Assembly: GCA_041581135.1 (NCBI GenBank)
Contig: JBFGCM010000087.1
Coordinates: forward strand, 1 to 15,477
Direction of reading: 5' to 3'
Length of the DNA stretch: 15,477 nucleotides
Source: JBFGCM01 sp041581135
GTDB lineage: Bacteria; Actinomycetota; Acidimicrobiia; Spongiisociales; UBA5794
Shown piece after piece: positions 1 to 6,835 of this stretch; within the stretch, counting starts at the first letter, position 1, and each line of letters starts with the position of its first letter. Below the pieces are notes generated by a model that saw nothing but the letters and a program-made list of their open reading frames with translations, was not told where the DNA came from and did not search any database. The position numbers and the translations under genes were made by a program.

Positions 1-270
1 CGCCGTCGACTGATCCTTCGTGGAGTCCCAGTACGGCAGCGCGATGTCCGGGTCGTACGCCTGGAGCTCCTTTTCCAGATTGGCGAGGAACTCGCGGTGC
101 CACGGGTAGAAGAAGGGGTTGCCGTGGGCGTCACCGAAGTAGTCGTCGTGCTGGTCGGCGTACTTGTCGTACTTGCCATCGGCTTTCAGCTGCAGGAAGG
201 CGTCGACCAGCGAGTCGCGTTGGGCGTCGGTGAGTGTCGTGAGGTCCTTGCGGCATGCGATCTTCTTCAT
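1..270 (-). CDS. melC2: Tyrosinase (polyphenol oxidase), N-terminal part; runs off the left edge
   Basis: The 90 codons present begin with ATG at 270 and stay open to the window edge. The translation aligns by eye with the N-terminus of Streptomyces tyrosinase: the start 'MKKIACRKDLTTLTDAQR', then a CuA-type region with H41, H49 and H58 in 'HGNPFFYPWHREFL', then 'LPYWD'. The 9-residue H49-H58 spacing equals that of the second and third CuA histidines of the family. Known family role: a dicopper oxidase that hydroxylates monophenols and oxidises o-diphenols to o-quinones. The CuB half lies outside the window, so integrity cannot be judged. No signal peptide is visible, as in MelC2, which is exported with its caddie. 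The start overlaps the stop of the small upstream gene by 4 bp (ATGA), so the two are almost certainly co-translated. Confidence 0.88.
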   Translation of the reverse strand, partial: MKKIACRKDLTTLTDAQRDSLVDAFLQLKADGKYDKYADQHDDYFGDAHGNPFFYPWHREFLANLEKELQAYDPDIALPYWDSTKDQSTA

Positions 271-602
271 GACGCGTCCCCATGCTTCTCGTAGCCCTTG
301 TCCTTCTTCTTGTTCTTGCCTTTCTTCTTCTTGGCCTTCTGTTTGCGTTGCTCGTCGACCTCGGCCCAATGGGCTTCTTGCGCGGTCTTCTGGTCGATCC
401 ACTTCTCGGCCAGGTCGCGCACGGACGTGGCCATGACGTTGACGAACGCGCTCGTCCACGGCCGGCCGTTGTCGAGGAACTTGACCTCGTGCGGCTCGCC
501 GTCGAGCACGAGCTCGGTGCGATCGTCGATGGTGCGGATGACGACGTCGTGGCCCTTCCGTTCGAAGCGGTCCACCTCGTCATATTCGGACTTGTGCGGC
601 AT
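267..602 (-). CDS. Small MelC1-like putative tyrosinase caddie with lysine-rich tail
   Basis: A 111-aa protein whose stop overlaps the tyrosinase start (ATGA). Seen: 'YDEVDRFERKG' near the N-terminus, then 'LVLDGEPHEV', 'LDNGRPWTSAFVNV' and 'RDLAEKWID'. This layout resembles Streptomyces MelC1 (FDEVY...; VDGVxLHVM; NADGSW.SVV.HY; ARAAVDEL). In that family the protein binds apo-tyrosinase, delivers copper and carries the Tat signal that exports the complex. Differences: there is no signal peptide, the HHH-rich segment expected near residues 15-25 is absent, and residues about 86-104 are a run of lysines ('KQKAKKKKGKNKKKDK'). A G-rich Shine-Dalgarno-like run lies just upstream of the ATG. Inference: a cytoplasmic caddie for the adjacent tyrosinase. 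The similarity was read by eye and is short. The alternative is an unrelated small partner protein. Confidence 0.6.
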   Translation of the reverse strand: MPHKSEYDEVDRFERKGHDVVIRTIDDRTELVLDGEPHEVKFLDNGRPWTSAFVNVMATSVRDLAEKWIDQKTAQEAHWAEVDEQRKQKAKKKKGKNKKKDKGYEKHGDAS

Positions 603-696
603 GAATCCCCCCAGTGGTGTGGTGTGGAGCTCGGCTCCAATGCCTGTCCCTGGGACCGTATGACGTGAGGCTTAGTGCCGGCTTAGCGGCGCAGTT

Positions 697-960
697 GTGG
701 CCGCCGACCGGCTTCGCCGGTTGGCTGGCGAACGCTTCGCATTGATGGTGGCAGCGATCACGTCGAATCTGCGTCTGGCCGATGCCCCGGGCAACGTCCG
801 CCTCGGCAAGCGCGTTTCGAGATTGTCCAAGCCCTCAGTCGTCAACGCCTCGCAAGTAGCGACGATCGACAAATCGGCCCTGGGCGATCGTGTCTCGGCG
901 CTCTCGGCTGAGACGATGGCGCTGATCGATGATGGCCTCCGCCTGAGCCTGGCGCTCTAG
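697..960 (+). pseudogene. mazF: MazF/PemK toxin remnant, 5'-truncated
   Basis: The frame reads 'VAAITSNLRLADAPGNVRL', then 'PSVVNASQVATIDK', then 'DDGLRLSLAL' before a TAG stop. These are the C-terminal two-thirds of a MazF-type endoribonuclease (AAITSNLRLADAPGNV..., SVVNVSQ..TLDK). The N-terminal strand and catalytic loop (typically GD.WW..L......RPVLV) are missing: the open frame reaches back only to a TAG at 673-675. The bases before it encode nothing MazF-like in any frame I could follow. No antitoxin gene is adjacent. The final TAG (958-960) overlaps the TAG of the convergent HAD gene (957-959) in one CTAG. Probably an inactive relic; use of GTG 697 as a real start is possible but would give a toxin lacking its active-site N-terminus. 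Confidence 0.72.
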
Positions 961-1592
961 GCAGCTTCCGTCACGCCCAACCGCTCGAGCAACGCGTCGA
1001 TCGACCGCACCGGCTCCGTCACGTCGAAGAGGTGGCTCTCCATGCCGACGGCTTCGGCGCCCCGGCAGTTGACGGGGAGATCGTCCACGAAGAGGCACTC
1101 CGCTGGTGGCACGGCCAAGGCCTCGGCAGCGGCGAGATACGGCTCCGGGGCGGGCTTGCGGGCACCCACCATGACCACGTCGATCATGGCGTCGAACCAC
1201 CTGGCCGGCTCCCAGCGGTCCCACCATCCCTCGCCGAGCCACCTGGTGGCGTCGTTGGTGAGCACGGCCTGGCGATGCCCCGCCTCGCTGATCAGCCGTA
1301 CCGCCTCCCACGTCTCGGGACGCAGCTTGGTGTCGAGGTGCAGGTCTTCGGGCAGCCGGAAATCGATGCCCTCGGCGGCGAGCCGGGCCCGGATCCGTAC
1401 GATGTACTCGGGTTCTCCGAACTCACCGGCCAGCATGGCGGCGTAGTCGGCATCCGGGACGTCACCGCTCGGGCCCATCGGCATGCGATGCATCGGCCAA
1501 CCTCGCTCATGCCCGACGATGACCATCTGCTGAGTGAAGTACTCGTACATGACCCCGCCCATGTCCCACACCACGTGTGGCAGGGCGCTCAT
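957..1592 (-). CDS. HAD-superfamily hydrolase (YihX / epoxide-hydrolase-N type)
   Basis: A 211-aa protein with the HAD motifs in order: motif I D10 in 'WDMGGVMYE', motif II T112 in 'AVLTND', motif III K146 in 'GARKPAPEPY', and motif IV D170-D171 in 'CLFVDDLPVNCRGAE'. The second Asp of motif I is Gly, as in the YihX-like branch of class IA HAD proteins. The start is ATG 1592, overlapping the stop of the Rieske gene (ATGA). A longer upstream frame exists but only runs through that gene. It is the last gene of the catabolic operon and converges on the mazF remnant with overlapping stops. The substrate is unknown. A phosphatase or a dehalogenase-like role would both fit; nothing in the sequence decides between them. 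Confidence 0.85.
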   Translation of the reverse strand: MSALPHVVWDMGGVMYEYFTQQMVIVGHERGWPMHRMPMGPSGDVPDADYAAMLAGEFGEPEYIVRIRARLAAEGIDFRLPEDLHLDTKLRPETWEAVRLISEAGHRQAVLTNDATRWLGEGWWDRWEPARWFDAMIDVVMVGARKPAPEPYLAAAEALAVPPAECLFVDDLPVNCRGAEAVGMESHLFDVTEPVRSIDALLERLGVTEAA

Positions 1593-1966
1593 GCGTCCCG
1601 CTTCCAGGTGCGGGCGTGCTCGAGCAGTTGTTCGCGAAGGGACCGGGTGTCCTCCCCCTTCTCGAGGGGAACGTCCACCCACACCACGCCGTCCTCCACA
1701 GTGACCCGGTACCGCTGCTGAGCAATGACGTCGGAACCGAGCCGCCGGCCCGTCGCCACCTCGTACCGCCACCAGTGCCACGGGCACGTGACGATGCCGT
1801 CGTGGACGGTGCCCTCGACCAACGGTCCCTCGTTGTGGGCGCATCGCCCGTCGATGGCGTAGAAGGTGCCTTCCACGTTGAACACGGCCACCACTTCGTC
1901 GCCGGCCTCGATGGCCAGCGCCGACCCGGGTGGCAGGTCCTCGATTGCCCCTACCTCGATGTTCAT
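1589..1966 (-). CDS. Rieske [2Fe-2S] ferredoxin-like protein
   Basis: A 125-aa single-domain Rieske protein. The cluster ligands are C42-x-H44 in 'GRCAHNEGPL' and C61-x2-H64 in 'VTCPWHWWRYEV'. Spacing and length match the small ferredoxin components of ring-hydroxylating dioxygenases and the NirD-like family. It should pass electrons from a reductase to an oxygenase in the cytoplasm. No oxygenase or reductase is in the window, so its partner is unknown. Its position at the end of a meta-cleavage operon suggests it serves an aromatic oxygenase encoded elsewhere. The stop overlaps the HAD start. The C-terminal 30 residues ('GEDTRSLREQLLEHA' onward) form a charged tail beyond the Rieske fold. 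Confidence 0.9.
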   Translation of the reverse strand: MNIEVGAIEDLPPGSALAIEAGDEVVAVFNVEGTFYAIDGRCAHNEGPLVEGTVHDGIVTCPWHWWRYEVATGRRLGSDVIAQQRYRVTVEDGVVWVDVPLEKGEDTRSLREQLLEHARTWKRDA

Positions 1967-1976
1967 TGGCTTGACA

Positions 1977-2027
1977 TCAAGCGCCCTCGCGGCCCATGCC
2001 CGGGTCCTGCTTCAAACGGAGCGGGGC
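1977..2027 (-). pseudogene. Remnant of an aldehyde dehydrogenase 3' end (about 16 codons)
   Basis: Right after the stop of the 168-aa gene, one frame reads APLRLKQDPGMGREGA then TGA. The C-terminal signature of the intact aldehyde dehydrogenase upstream in the operon is APFGGYKDSGMGREGG: same length, no gaps, 9 of 16 identical. At DNA level a 19-base stretch (plus strand cgccctcgcggcccatgcc) is identical at about 1983-2001 and 2644-2662. It has no start of its own and ends far short of an ALDH C-terminus. Inference: scar of a partial duplication or gene-conversion event that involved the ALDH gene. Confidence 0.55.
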
Positions 2028-2029
2028 CT

Positions 2030-2536
2030 TCACATCATCAACTCTTCGTCTTCGATCGAGGGGTCGTCTATGAACAGCGCAGCCGAGCCCCACGCGATCC
2101 CGCTTGGTCGCGGGCCCTTTCCGAGGAACGTTCCCGTGTAGCTCAGCTTGTTGGGGCGATCCGGATCCCACTGGGGATCGCTCAATACCAGCGTCACAGC
2201 CGTTGGCACCTTCCCGGGGTTGAAGATCACAAGTTCAGCGTTCGGCGGATCGTCGGCAAAGTTGTTTGGTCCCTTCGCCCAGTTGGCCACGAAGTCCTTC
2301 GTACTCTGGTGGCCGGCTTTTCGCACCGGCCGATTCGAGAAGAAGACCGTCGGCTGTAGACCCCGCAGTGTGAGCGTGTAGGCCTTCTTGCGACGGGGGT
2401 GAGGAACGAGCTCGGCGTCACTGGCCACTTGCACCAGGAGGAACTCCGTGCGGACGTGAGGCTTTGCCCGCGAGGCGGGCTTCTTCTTCACTTCGGTCTT
2501 CTTGGCGGCCTTTGGTCTTGTTGTCTTCTCGGCCAT
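2030..2536 (-). CDS. Conserved protein of unknown function (FFSxRP / DPPNAEL motifs), 168 aa
   Basis: I cannot assign a function. The first ~28 residues are Lys/Ala-rich and low complexity ('KAAKKTEVKKKPASRAK'). The rest is a compact, mostly beta domain: 'YTLTLRGLQPTVFFSNRP', then 'GHQSTKDFVANWAKG', then 'FADDPPNAELVIFNPGK', then a final strand region around 'LSYTGTFLGKGP'. The pattern FFS[DN]RP, then T..F...W, then DPPNA.L recurs in uncharacterised bacterial proteins, as I recall it. No signal peptide, TM segment or catalytic motif is evident. The start is well supported: AGGAG lies about 8 nt before the ATG. It sits 46 bp after the aldehyde dehydrogenase in the same operon. It may be a passenger gene, since it is flanked by an ALDH remnant. 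Confidence 0.72.
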   Translation of the reverse strand: MAEKTTRPKAAKKTEVKKKPASRAKPHVRTEFLLVQVASDAELVPHPRRKKAYTLTLRGLQPTVFFSNRPVRKAGHQSTKDFVANWAKGPNNFADDPPNAELVIFNPGKVPTAVTLVLSDPQWDPDRPNKLSYTGTFLGKGPRPSGIAWGSAALFIDDPSIEDEELMM

Positions 2537-2582
2537 GACCGGATCTCCTCATTGGTTGGGACTGCCTGGCCGCTCGAGTCGG

Positions 2583-4031
2583 TCAGTCGAGCTTCATGAC
2601 GACGGCCTTGGCTTCGGTGAAGAACTCGTAGGAGTACTCGCCGCCCTCGCGGCCCATGCCGGAGTCCTTGTAGCCGCCGAAGGGCGCCCGCAGATCGCGG
2701 ACGAAGAAGCAATTCACCCACATGGTGCCGGTCTTCACCTCTCGGGCCACCTTGTGGGCGGTGTGGAGGTTCGAGGTCCACACCATGCCGGCCAGGCCGT
2801 AGCGGGACTCGTTGGCGATGGCGATGGCCTCTTCCACGTCGTCGAACGGCATCACCATCTCTACCGGACCGAAGATCTCGTCCTGGCAGGCGCGCATCGA
2901 GTTGTCGGCGTCGGCGAAGATCGTCGGCGCCACGAAGTTGCCTTTGGCCAGGTCGCCGTCGGTGACCCGATGGCCGCCGGTCATGAGCTTGGCACCCTCG
3001 TCCTGGGCCATCTCGATGTAGGACATCACCTTCTCGAGATGCTCGGTGGACACCATGGGCCCGATCTTGGTGCTCTCGTCCCGGGGGTCACCCACCGGCC
3101 AGGCGGACACACCGTCGACCATGCGGGCCAGGAACTCCTCGTAGATGGCCCGCTGCACGAGCAGCCGAGAGCCGGCCAGGCACACCTCGCCCTGGTTGGT
3201 GAAGATGCCGCGCAGCGACTCCGGCACGGCCCGATCGAGGTCGGCGTCGGCCATGACGATGTTGGCCGACTTGCCGCCCATCTCGAACGACAGCTTCTTC
3301 AACGTCGGCGCCGACGCGGCCATGATCGCCCGACCGGTGGCGGACTCACCGGTGAACGTGATGGCGTCGACGTCCGGATGGGTGGTCAGCGCTTCGCCGG
3401 CGGAGTCGGGACCGAAGCCATTGACCACGTTGAACACGCCAGGCGGCATGCCGGCGTCCCGGCACACCTCGGCCAGCATGGAGGCGGTGATCGGCGACTG
3501 TTCAGCCGGCTTGGCCACCACGGTGCACCCATAGGCGAGCGCCGGTGCCGTCTTCCACGACATGAGCATCAGGGGGAAGTTCCAAGGCGAGATCGACCCG
3601 ACCACCCCGAGCGGTTCGCGTAGCTCGTAGCTGAAGATGCCTTTGTCCGGCTGGTCCCATGCCTTGGTCTCGGCGTGGCTGGCCGCTTCGGCGAAGAAGC
3701 GAAAGTTCCTCGCGGCGCGCGGCACATCGTGGCCGCGAGACGCGGTGATCGGCTTTCCCATGTCGCGGGTCTCCCACTCGCCGATCTCGTTGGCGCGCGC
3801 CTCCAAACCGTCGGCGATCCGTCTGAGGATCGCGGCACGGTCGGCTGGAGCCATGCCGGCCCATTCGGCGAATGCTGCCGTTGCCGCCGCCACCGCCTGG
3901 TCGATCTCTGCCGAGCCGCCCTCGGCCACGGTGGCGATGACCGCGTTGTCGATGGGGCTGATCGACTCGAATGTCGCGCCGTCGGCGGAGTCGACGAACT
4001 CGCCCCCGATGAAATGCCGAACGTGCTTCAT
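2583..4031 (-). CDS. dmpC: 2-hydroxymuconic semialdehyde dehydrogenase (NAD+-dependent ALDH)
   Basis: A 482-aa aldehyde dehydrogenase of normal length. Seen: N151 in 'SPWNFP', K174 in 'VVAKPAEQSP', 'ITFTGES' for NAD, general base E250 in 'FEMGGKSANIV', catalytic C284 in 'NQGEVCLAGSRL', and the C-terminal 'APFGGYKDSGMGREGG'. The form around the catalytic Cys is typical of the DmpC/XylG/HpaE group. It oxidises 2-hydroxymuconic semialdehyde to 2-hydroxymuconate, opening the 4-oxalocrotonate branch of catechol meta-cleavage. The next enzyme, the tautomerase, is directly upstream with an ATGA overlap, which fixes the start at ATG 4031 rather than an in-frame codon inside the tautomerase. Family assignment is firm. 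The exact substrate is inferred from the neighbours; the 5-carboxymethyl homologue is the main alternative. Confidence 0.9.
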   Translation of the reverse strand: MKHVRHFIGGEFVDSADGATFESISPIDNAVIATVAEGGSAEIDQAVAAATAAFAEWAGMAPADRAAILRRIADGLEARANEIGEWETRDMGKPITASRGHDVPRAARNFRFFAEAASHAETKAWDQPDKGIFSYELREPLGVVGSISPWNFPLMLMSWKTAPALAYGCTVVAKPAEQSPITASMLAEVCRDAGMPPGVFNVVNGFGPDSAGEALTTHPDVDAITFTGESATGRAIMAASAPTLKKLSFEMGGKSANIVMADADLDRAVPESLRGIFTNQGEVCLAGSRLLVQRAIYEEFLARMVDGVSAWPVGDPRDESTKIGPMVSTEHLEKVMSYIEMAQDEGAKLMTGGHRVTDGDLAKGNFVAPTIFADADNSMRACQDEIFGPVEMVMPFDDVEEAIAIANESRYGLAGMVWTSNLHTAHKVAREVKTGTMWVNCFFVRDLRAPFGGYKDSGMGREGGEYSYEFFTEAKAVVMKLD

Positions 4032-4252
4032 CCTGTCGCCTCCTGTTGCTGGGCCGCTCGCTCCACGAGCACCTCCGTCCACGGCTTGCCGCCTACGCCG
4101 TACTGATGGTGTTCCATCTCGTTGACCACCACACGGATGGATCCGATCGGTGCGTCCAGGCTGGTGGCGATGGCCTCGCTCACCGCCGAGATCATCTTCT
4201 CGATCTGCTCCGGGGGGCGGCCCCGCATCATGTTGATCTGCACGATGGGCAT
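4028..4252 (-). CDS. dmpI: 4-oxalocrotonate tautomerase
   Basis: A 74-aa member of the tautomerase superfamily. Pro2 (Pro1 after Met removal) is the catalytic base in 'MPIVQINMMRGR'. R12 and R40 correspond to Arg11 and Arg39 of 4-OT. The position of Phe50 is occupied by Tyr51 ('HHQYGVGGKPW'). It ketonises 2-hydroxymuconate to 2-oxo-3-hexenedioate. Family members form hexamers of ~62-residue subunits. This one has about 12 extra C-terminal residues ('ERAAQQQEATG'). The stop overlaps the dehydrogenase start (ATGA). It starts 10 bp after the decarboxylase stop. Confidence 0.92.
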   Translation of the reverse strand: MPIVQINMMRGRPPEQIEKMISAVSEAIATSLDAPIGSIRVVVNEMEHHQYGVGGKPWTEVLVERAAQQQEATG

Positions 4253-4262
4253 CCGATTCCTC

Positions 4263-5039
4263 CTATGCCACTCGCAGTGACGCCGATCCGATTGTGTCGA
4301 TGTCGACCCGCACGGTCATGCCCGGCTGCAGGTCGACGGGCCCCGTGAGGCCGCCTGAGATGACGATATCGCCGGCCGAGAGCTCGCGATCGGTGCCCGC
4401 CACGGCGCGGGCCATCCACGCCACGGCTTCCGCCGGGTCGTCGAGCGCGGCCGCACCGGTGGCCGTGGCGGCGACGGCGCCGTCCACTGAGACCACCACA
4501 CCGCACGTAGGCAGATCGACCCCATCGGTCGGTACCGCCGCATCGCCGAGGATGACCTTGCCGGCTGACGAGTTGTCGGCGATGTTGTCGAAGGCGGCGA
4601 ACTCGAACTTGTGATACCGCGAGTCGACCACTTCCAGGCACGGCACCACGGCCAACGTGGCGGCGAGCACGTCAGCGGCGGTCGTGTCGGCGTCGAGATC
4701 TTCGGAGAGCAAGAAGGCGATCTCGGGCTCCACCTTCGGGTGGATGAGCTGGTCCAGCTTCACGACTCGGTGGTGGATCATCATGGCGTCGGTCACCCAG
4801 CCGTAGTTGGGGGAGTCGACGCCCATGGCTTCCTGCATGGCCACCGAGGTGAAGCCGAGCTTGCCTCCCGCCACGGTCTCCCCGGCCCGGCGGCGCAGCC
4901 GGATGCCGAGGGCCTGGACGGCGTAGGCGTCTTCGCGGGTGAAGCCGGGGTGGCGGCTGGTGATGGTGGGCACGGTGCGCCGATCCAGTCGCGCGTGGTG
5001 CAGCTCGGTTGCCAGCTCGGCATGGTCAAGATCCGACAT
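4263..5039 (-). CDS. dmpH: 4-oxalocrotonate decarboxylase
   Basis: A 258-aa member of the hydratase/decarboxylase family (FAH fold). Metal ligands are E104 and E106 in 'HPKVEPEIAF' and E136 in 'LEVVDSRY'. Active-site K60 is in 'GGKLGFTS'. The 'GVDSPNYGWVTDAM' segment with GWVTD matches decarboxylases (XylI/DmpH) better than hydratases, which have PDYG followed by a different loop. It decarboxylates 2-oxo-3-hexenedioate to 2-hydroxypenta-2,4-dienoate with Mg2+. In characterised systems it forms a complex with the hydratase. It sits between the tautomerase and a second paralogue, 6 bp from the latter. Of the two decarboxylase-like genes here, this one keeps all metal ligands and is the better candidate for the canonical enzyme. 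Confidence 0.87.
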   Translation of the reverse strand: MSDLDHAELATELHHARLDRRTVPTITSRHPGFTREDAYAVQALGIRLRRRAGETVAGGKLGFTSVAMQEAMGVDSPNYGWVTDAMMIHHRVVKLDQLIHPKVEPEIAFLLSEDLDADTTAADVLAATLAVVPCLEVVDSRYHKFEFAAFDNIADNSSAGKVILGDAAVPTDGVDLPTCGVVVSVDGAVAATATGAAALDDPAEAVAWMARAVAGTDRELSAGDIVISGGLTGPVDLQPGMTVRVDIDTIGSASLRVA

Positions 5040-5045
5040 CGTCCA

Positions 5046-5807
5046 TCACCGACATTCCAGGTTCACCGCCCCGATTCGGTCGAACGTAGTGGTGAGCGTG
5101 TCGCCCGGGCCGACGGGTACGGCCGCCGTCCAGGCACCCGCCAGCACCACACTCCCAGCCGGCAACGAGCGGCCTCGTTGGTGCAGCTTGCGCACGAACC
5201 AGGCGATCGCTGCGGCGGGATGCTCCATTACTGCAGCTCCGGCGGCTGTTGCCATCAGCTCGCCGTTCTTCTCGAACATACACCCCGTGAGGCGCAGGTC
5301 GCCTGACGGCTCGACCGGTTCGCCGAGGGCGAACCCGGCTGCCGACGCGTTGTCGGCGGTGACGTCGGCCAGCGTGAAGGCGTAGCCGGTGAAGCGGGAG
5401 TCGAGCACATCCAGCGCCGGGGCCAGCCACTCGGTGGAGGCCAGCACCTCGGCGGCGGTGACGCCAGGGCCGGCGAGGTCGCGGTTGGTGCTGAAGGCCA
5501 CCTCGGGTTCGGCGCGAGGTTGGATGTAGCGAGCGGTCTCCACCGTGCTGTCGAGCCGCATCCGGTCGGTGAGCCATCCGTACAGGGGTTCGGCGACGTT
5601 CATCTGCCGCTGTTTGGCCACCGAGGTGAGGCCGAGCTTGGCGGCGACGACGGTCGCCCCGTGCTCGGCGTGCATGGCGAGCACCGCATCCTGGATGTCG
5701 TAGGCGGCGTCGACGGTGAGTTCCGGCACGTCCTCGGTGAGGGGGGAGATGGCCTGGCGCGCTTCGACGGCCTTCCAGATCCGCTCGGCCAGCGCTCCGG
5801 TATCCAT
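5046..5807 (-). CDS. Second hydratase/decarboxylase-family protein (4-oxalocrotonate decarboxylase-like)
   Basis: A 253-aa paralogue of the neighbouring decarboxylase. Seen: K57 in 'AAKLGLTSVAKQ', 'EPLYGWLTDRM' (the GW[LV]TD form of decarboxylases), and metal ligands E100 and E102 in 'QPRAEPEVAF'. The third ligand Glu is replaced by Asp: D133 in 'ALDVLDSRF', where the two paralogues have LEVVDSR and IEMVDSR. It lies 2 bp after the aldolase stop and 6 bp before the other decarboxylase, so it is co-expressed. It may be a second 4-oxalocrotonate decarboxylase for a substituted substrate, or a partner subunit with altered activity. From sequence alone I cannot tell whether it is fully active. Confidence 0.82.
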   Translation of the reverse strand: MDTGALAERIWKAVEARQAISPLTEDVPELTVDAAYDIQDAVLAMHAEHGATVVAAKLGLTSVAKQRQMNVAEPLYGWLTDRMRLDSTVETARYIQPRAEPEVAFSTNRDLAGPGVTAAEVLASTEWLAPALDVLDSRFTGYAFTLADVTADNASAAGFALGEPVEPSGDLRLTGCMFEKNGELMATAAGAAVMEHPAAAIAWFVRKLHQRGRSLPAGSVVLAGAWTAAVPVGPGDTLTTTFDRIGAVNLECR

Positions 5808-5809
5808 GC

Positions 5810-6835
5810 TCAGGAACCCGCCGCCTGGGCCTCGGCGGCCTTGCGTTCGAGCTCGACCGCCACGTCGATGATCATGTCCTCCTGGCCACCGACCACCTTG
5901 CGCCGGCCCAGCTCCAGCAGGATGTCCTTGGAGTCGACGCCGAACTTCTCCGCGGCGCGCTTGGCGTGGAGCAGGAACGAGCCGTAGATCCCGGCGTAGC
6001 CCAACAGGAGTCCGTCGCGGTCGATGACCCCCTGCATCGGTTGCAGCGGTCGCACCACCTCTTCTGCCACATCCATCACGGCGAGTGGATCGACCCCGGT
6101 TTCCACTCCGGACTTCTCAAACGCCGCCACCAGGATCTCGGTGGGGCAATTACCGGCCCCGGCACCCAGGCCCGTGGTGCAGCCGTCGATCTGGTCGGCG
6201 CCCTCTTCCAGCGCCGCCATGGAGTTGGCCACTGCGAGCGACAGGTTGTTGTGGGCGTGGATGCCGACCTGGCAGCTCACCGCCGCTTTCACTGCCGAGA
6301 TGCGGGAACGGGCGTCATCGATGGTCATGGCCCCGGCCGAGTCCACCACGTACACACAATCTGCGCCGTAGGACTCCATGAGCTTGGCCTGCACGACTAA
6401 CTCGTCCGGCGAGATCATGTGGGACATCATCAAGAAGCCGACGGTCTCCATGCCCAGCTCCTTGGCCAGCGCGATGTGCTGCTCGGCGATGTCGGCCTCG
6501 GTGCAGTGGGTGGCGATGCGGGCCACCTTGGCGCCGATCTCGGCGGCGTCCACCAGATCGTCCTTCACGCCGATGCCTGGCAGCATCAGCACCGCGATTT
6601 TGGCTTTGGTCGCCTCTTCGACTGCGGCCGCGAGCAGGCTCTTCTCGTTGGTGTGGGAGAAGCCGTAGTTGAAAGACGAGCCGCCGAGACCGTCGCCGTG
6701 GGACACCTCGATGACGGGGACACCCGCAGCATCGAGTCCTCGCACCACGGCGCGCACCTGGTCCACGGTGAACTGGTGGGCGAGGGCATGGGAGCCGTCG
6801 CGCAGGGTGGAATCGGTGAGACGGAACGCAGTCAT
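5810..6835 (-). CDS. dmpG: 4-hydroxy-2-oxovalerate aldolase
   Basis: A 341-aa class II pyruvate aldolase of the DmpG/MhpE/HsaF family. Seen: 'DSTLRDGSHALAHQFT' with R12, D13 and H16 (the Arg, metal Asp and catalytic His of DmpG), 'EVSHGDGLGGSSFNYGF', metal ligands H193 and H195 in 'GIHAHNNLSLA', and the C-terminal helical communication domain ('RKVVGGQEDMI'). It cleaves 4-hydroxy-2-oxovalerate to pyruvate and acetaldehyde, which in this family is channelled directly to the bound acylating dehydrogenase. That partner gene is immediately upstream with an ATGA overlap, which fixes ATG 6835 as start. A longer frame upstream only reads through the dehydrogenase out of phase. Residue 15 is Ser where DmpG has Met. 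Confidence 0.95.
   Translation of the reverse strand: MTAFRLTDSTLRDGSHALAHQFTVDQVRAVVRGLDAAGVPVIEVSHGDGLGGSSFNYGFSHTNEKSLLAAAVEEATKAKIAVLMLPGIGVKDDLVDAAEIGAKVARIATHCTEADIAEQHIALAKELGMETVGFLMMSHMISPDELVVQAKLMESYGADCVYVVDSAGAMTIDDARSRISAVKAAVSCQVGIHAHNNLSLAVANSMAALEEGADQIDGCTTGLGAGAGNCPTEILVAAFEKSGVETGVDPLAVMDVAEEVVRPLQPMQGVIDRDGLLLGYAGIYGSFLLHAKRAAEKFGVDSKDILLELGRRKVVGGQEDMIIDVAVELERKAAEAQAAGS

Noticed and set aside
2502..3623. Long plus-strand open frame of 373 codons opposite the aldehyde dehydrogenase
   Set aside because: A GC-rich antisense shadow: the His/Gly/Arg-rich composition has no domain, while the minus strand holds a full ALDH with all catalytic residues.
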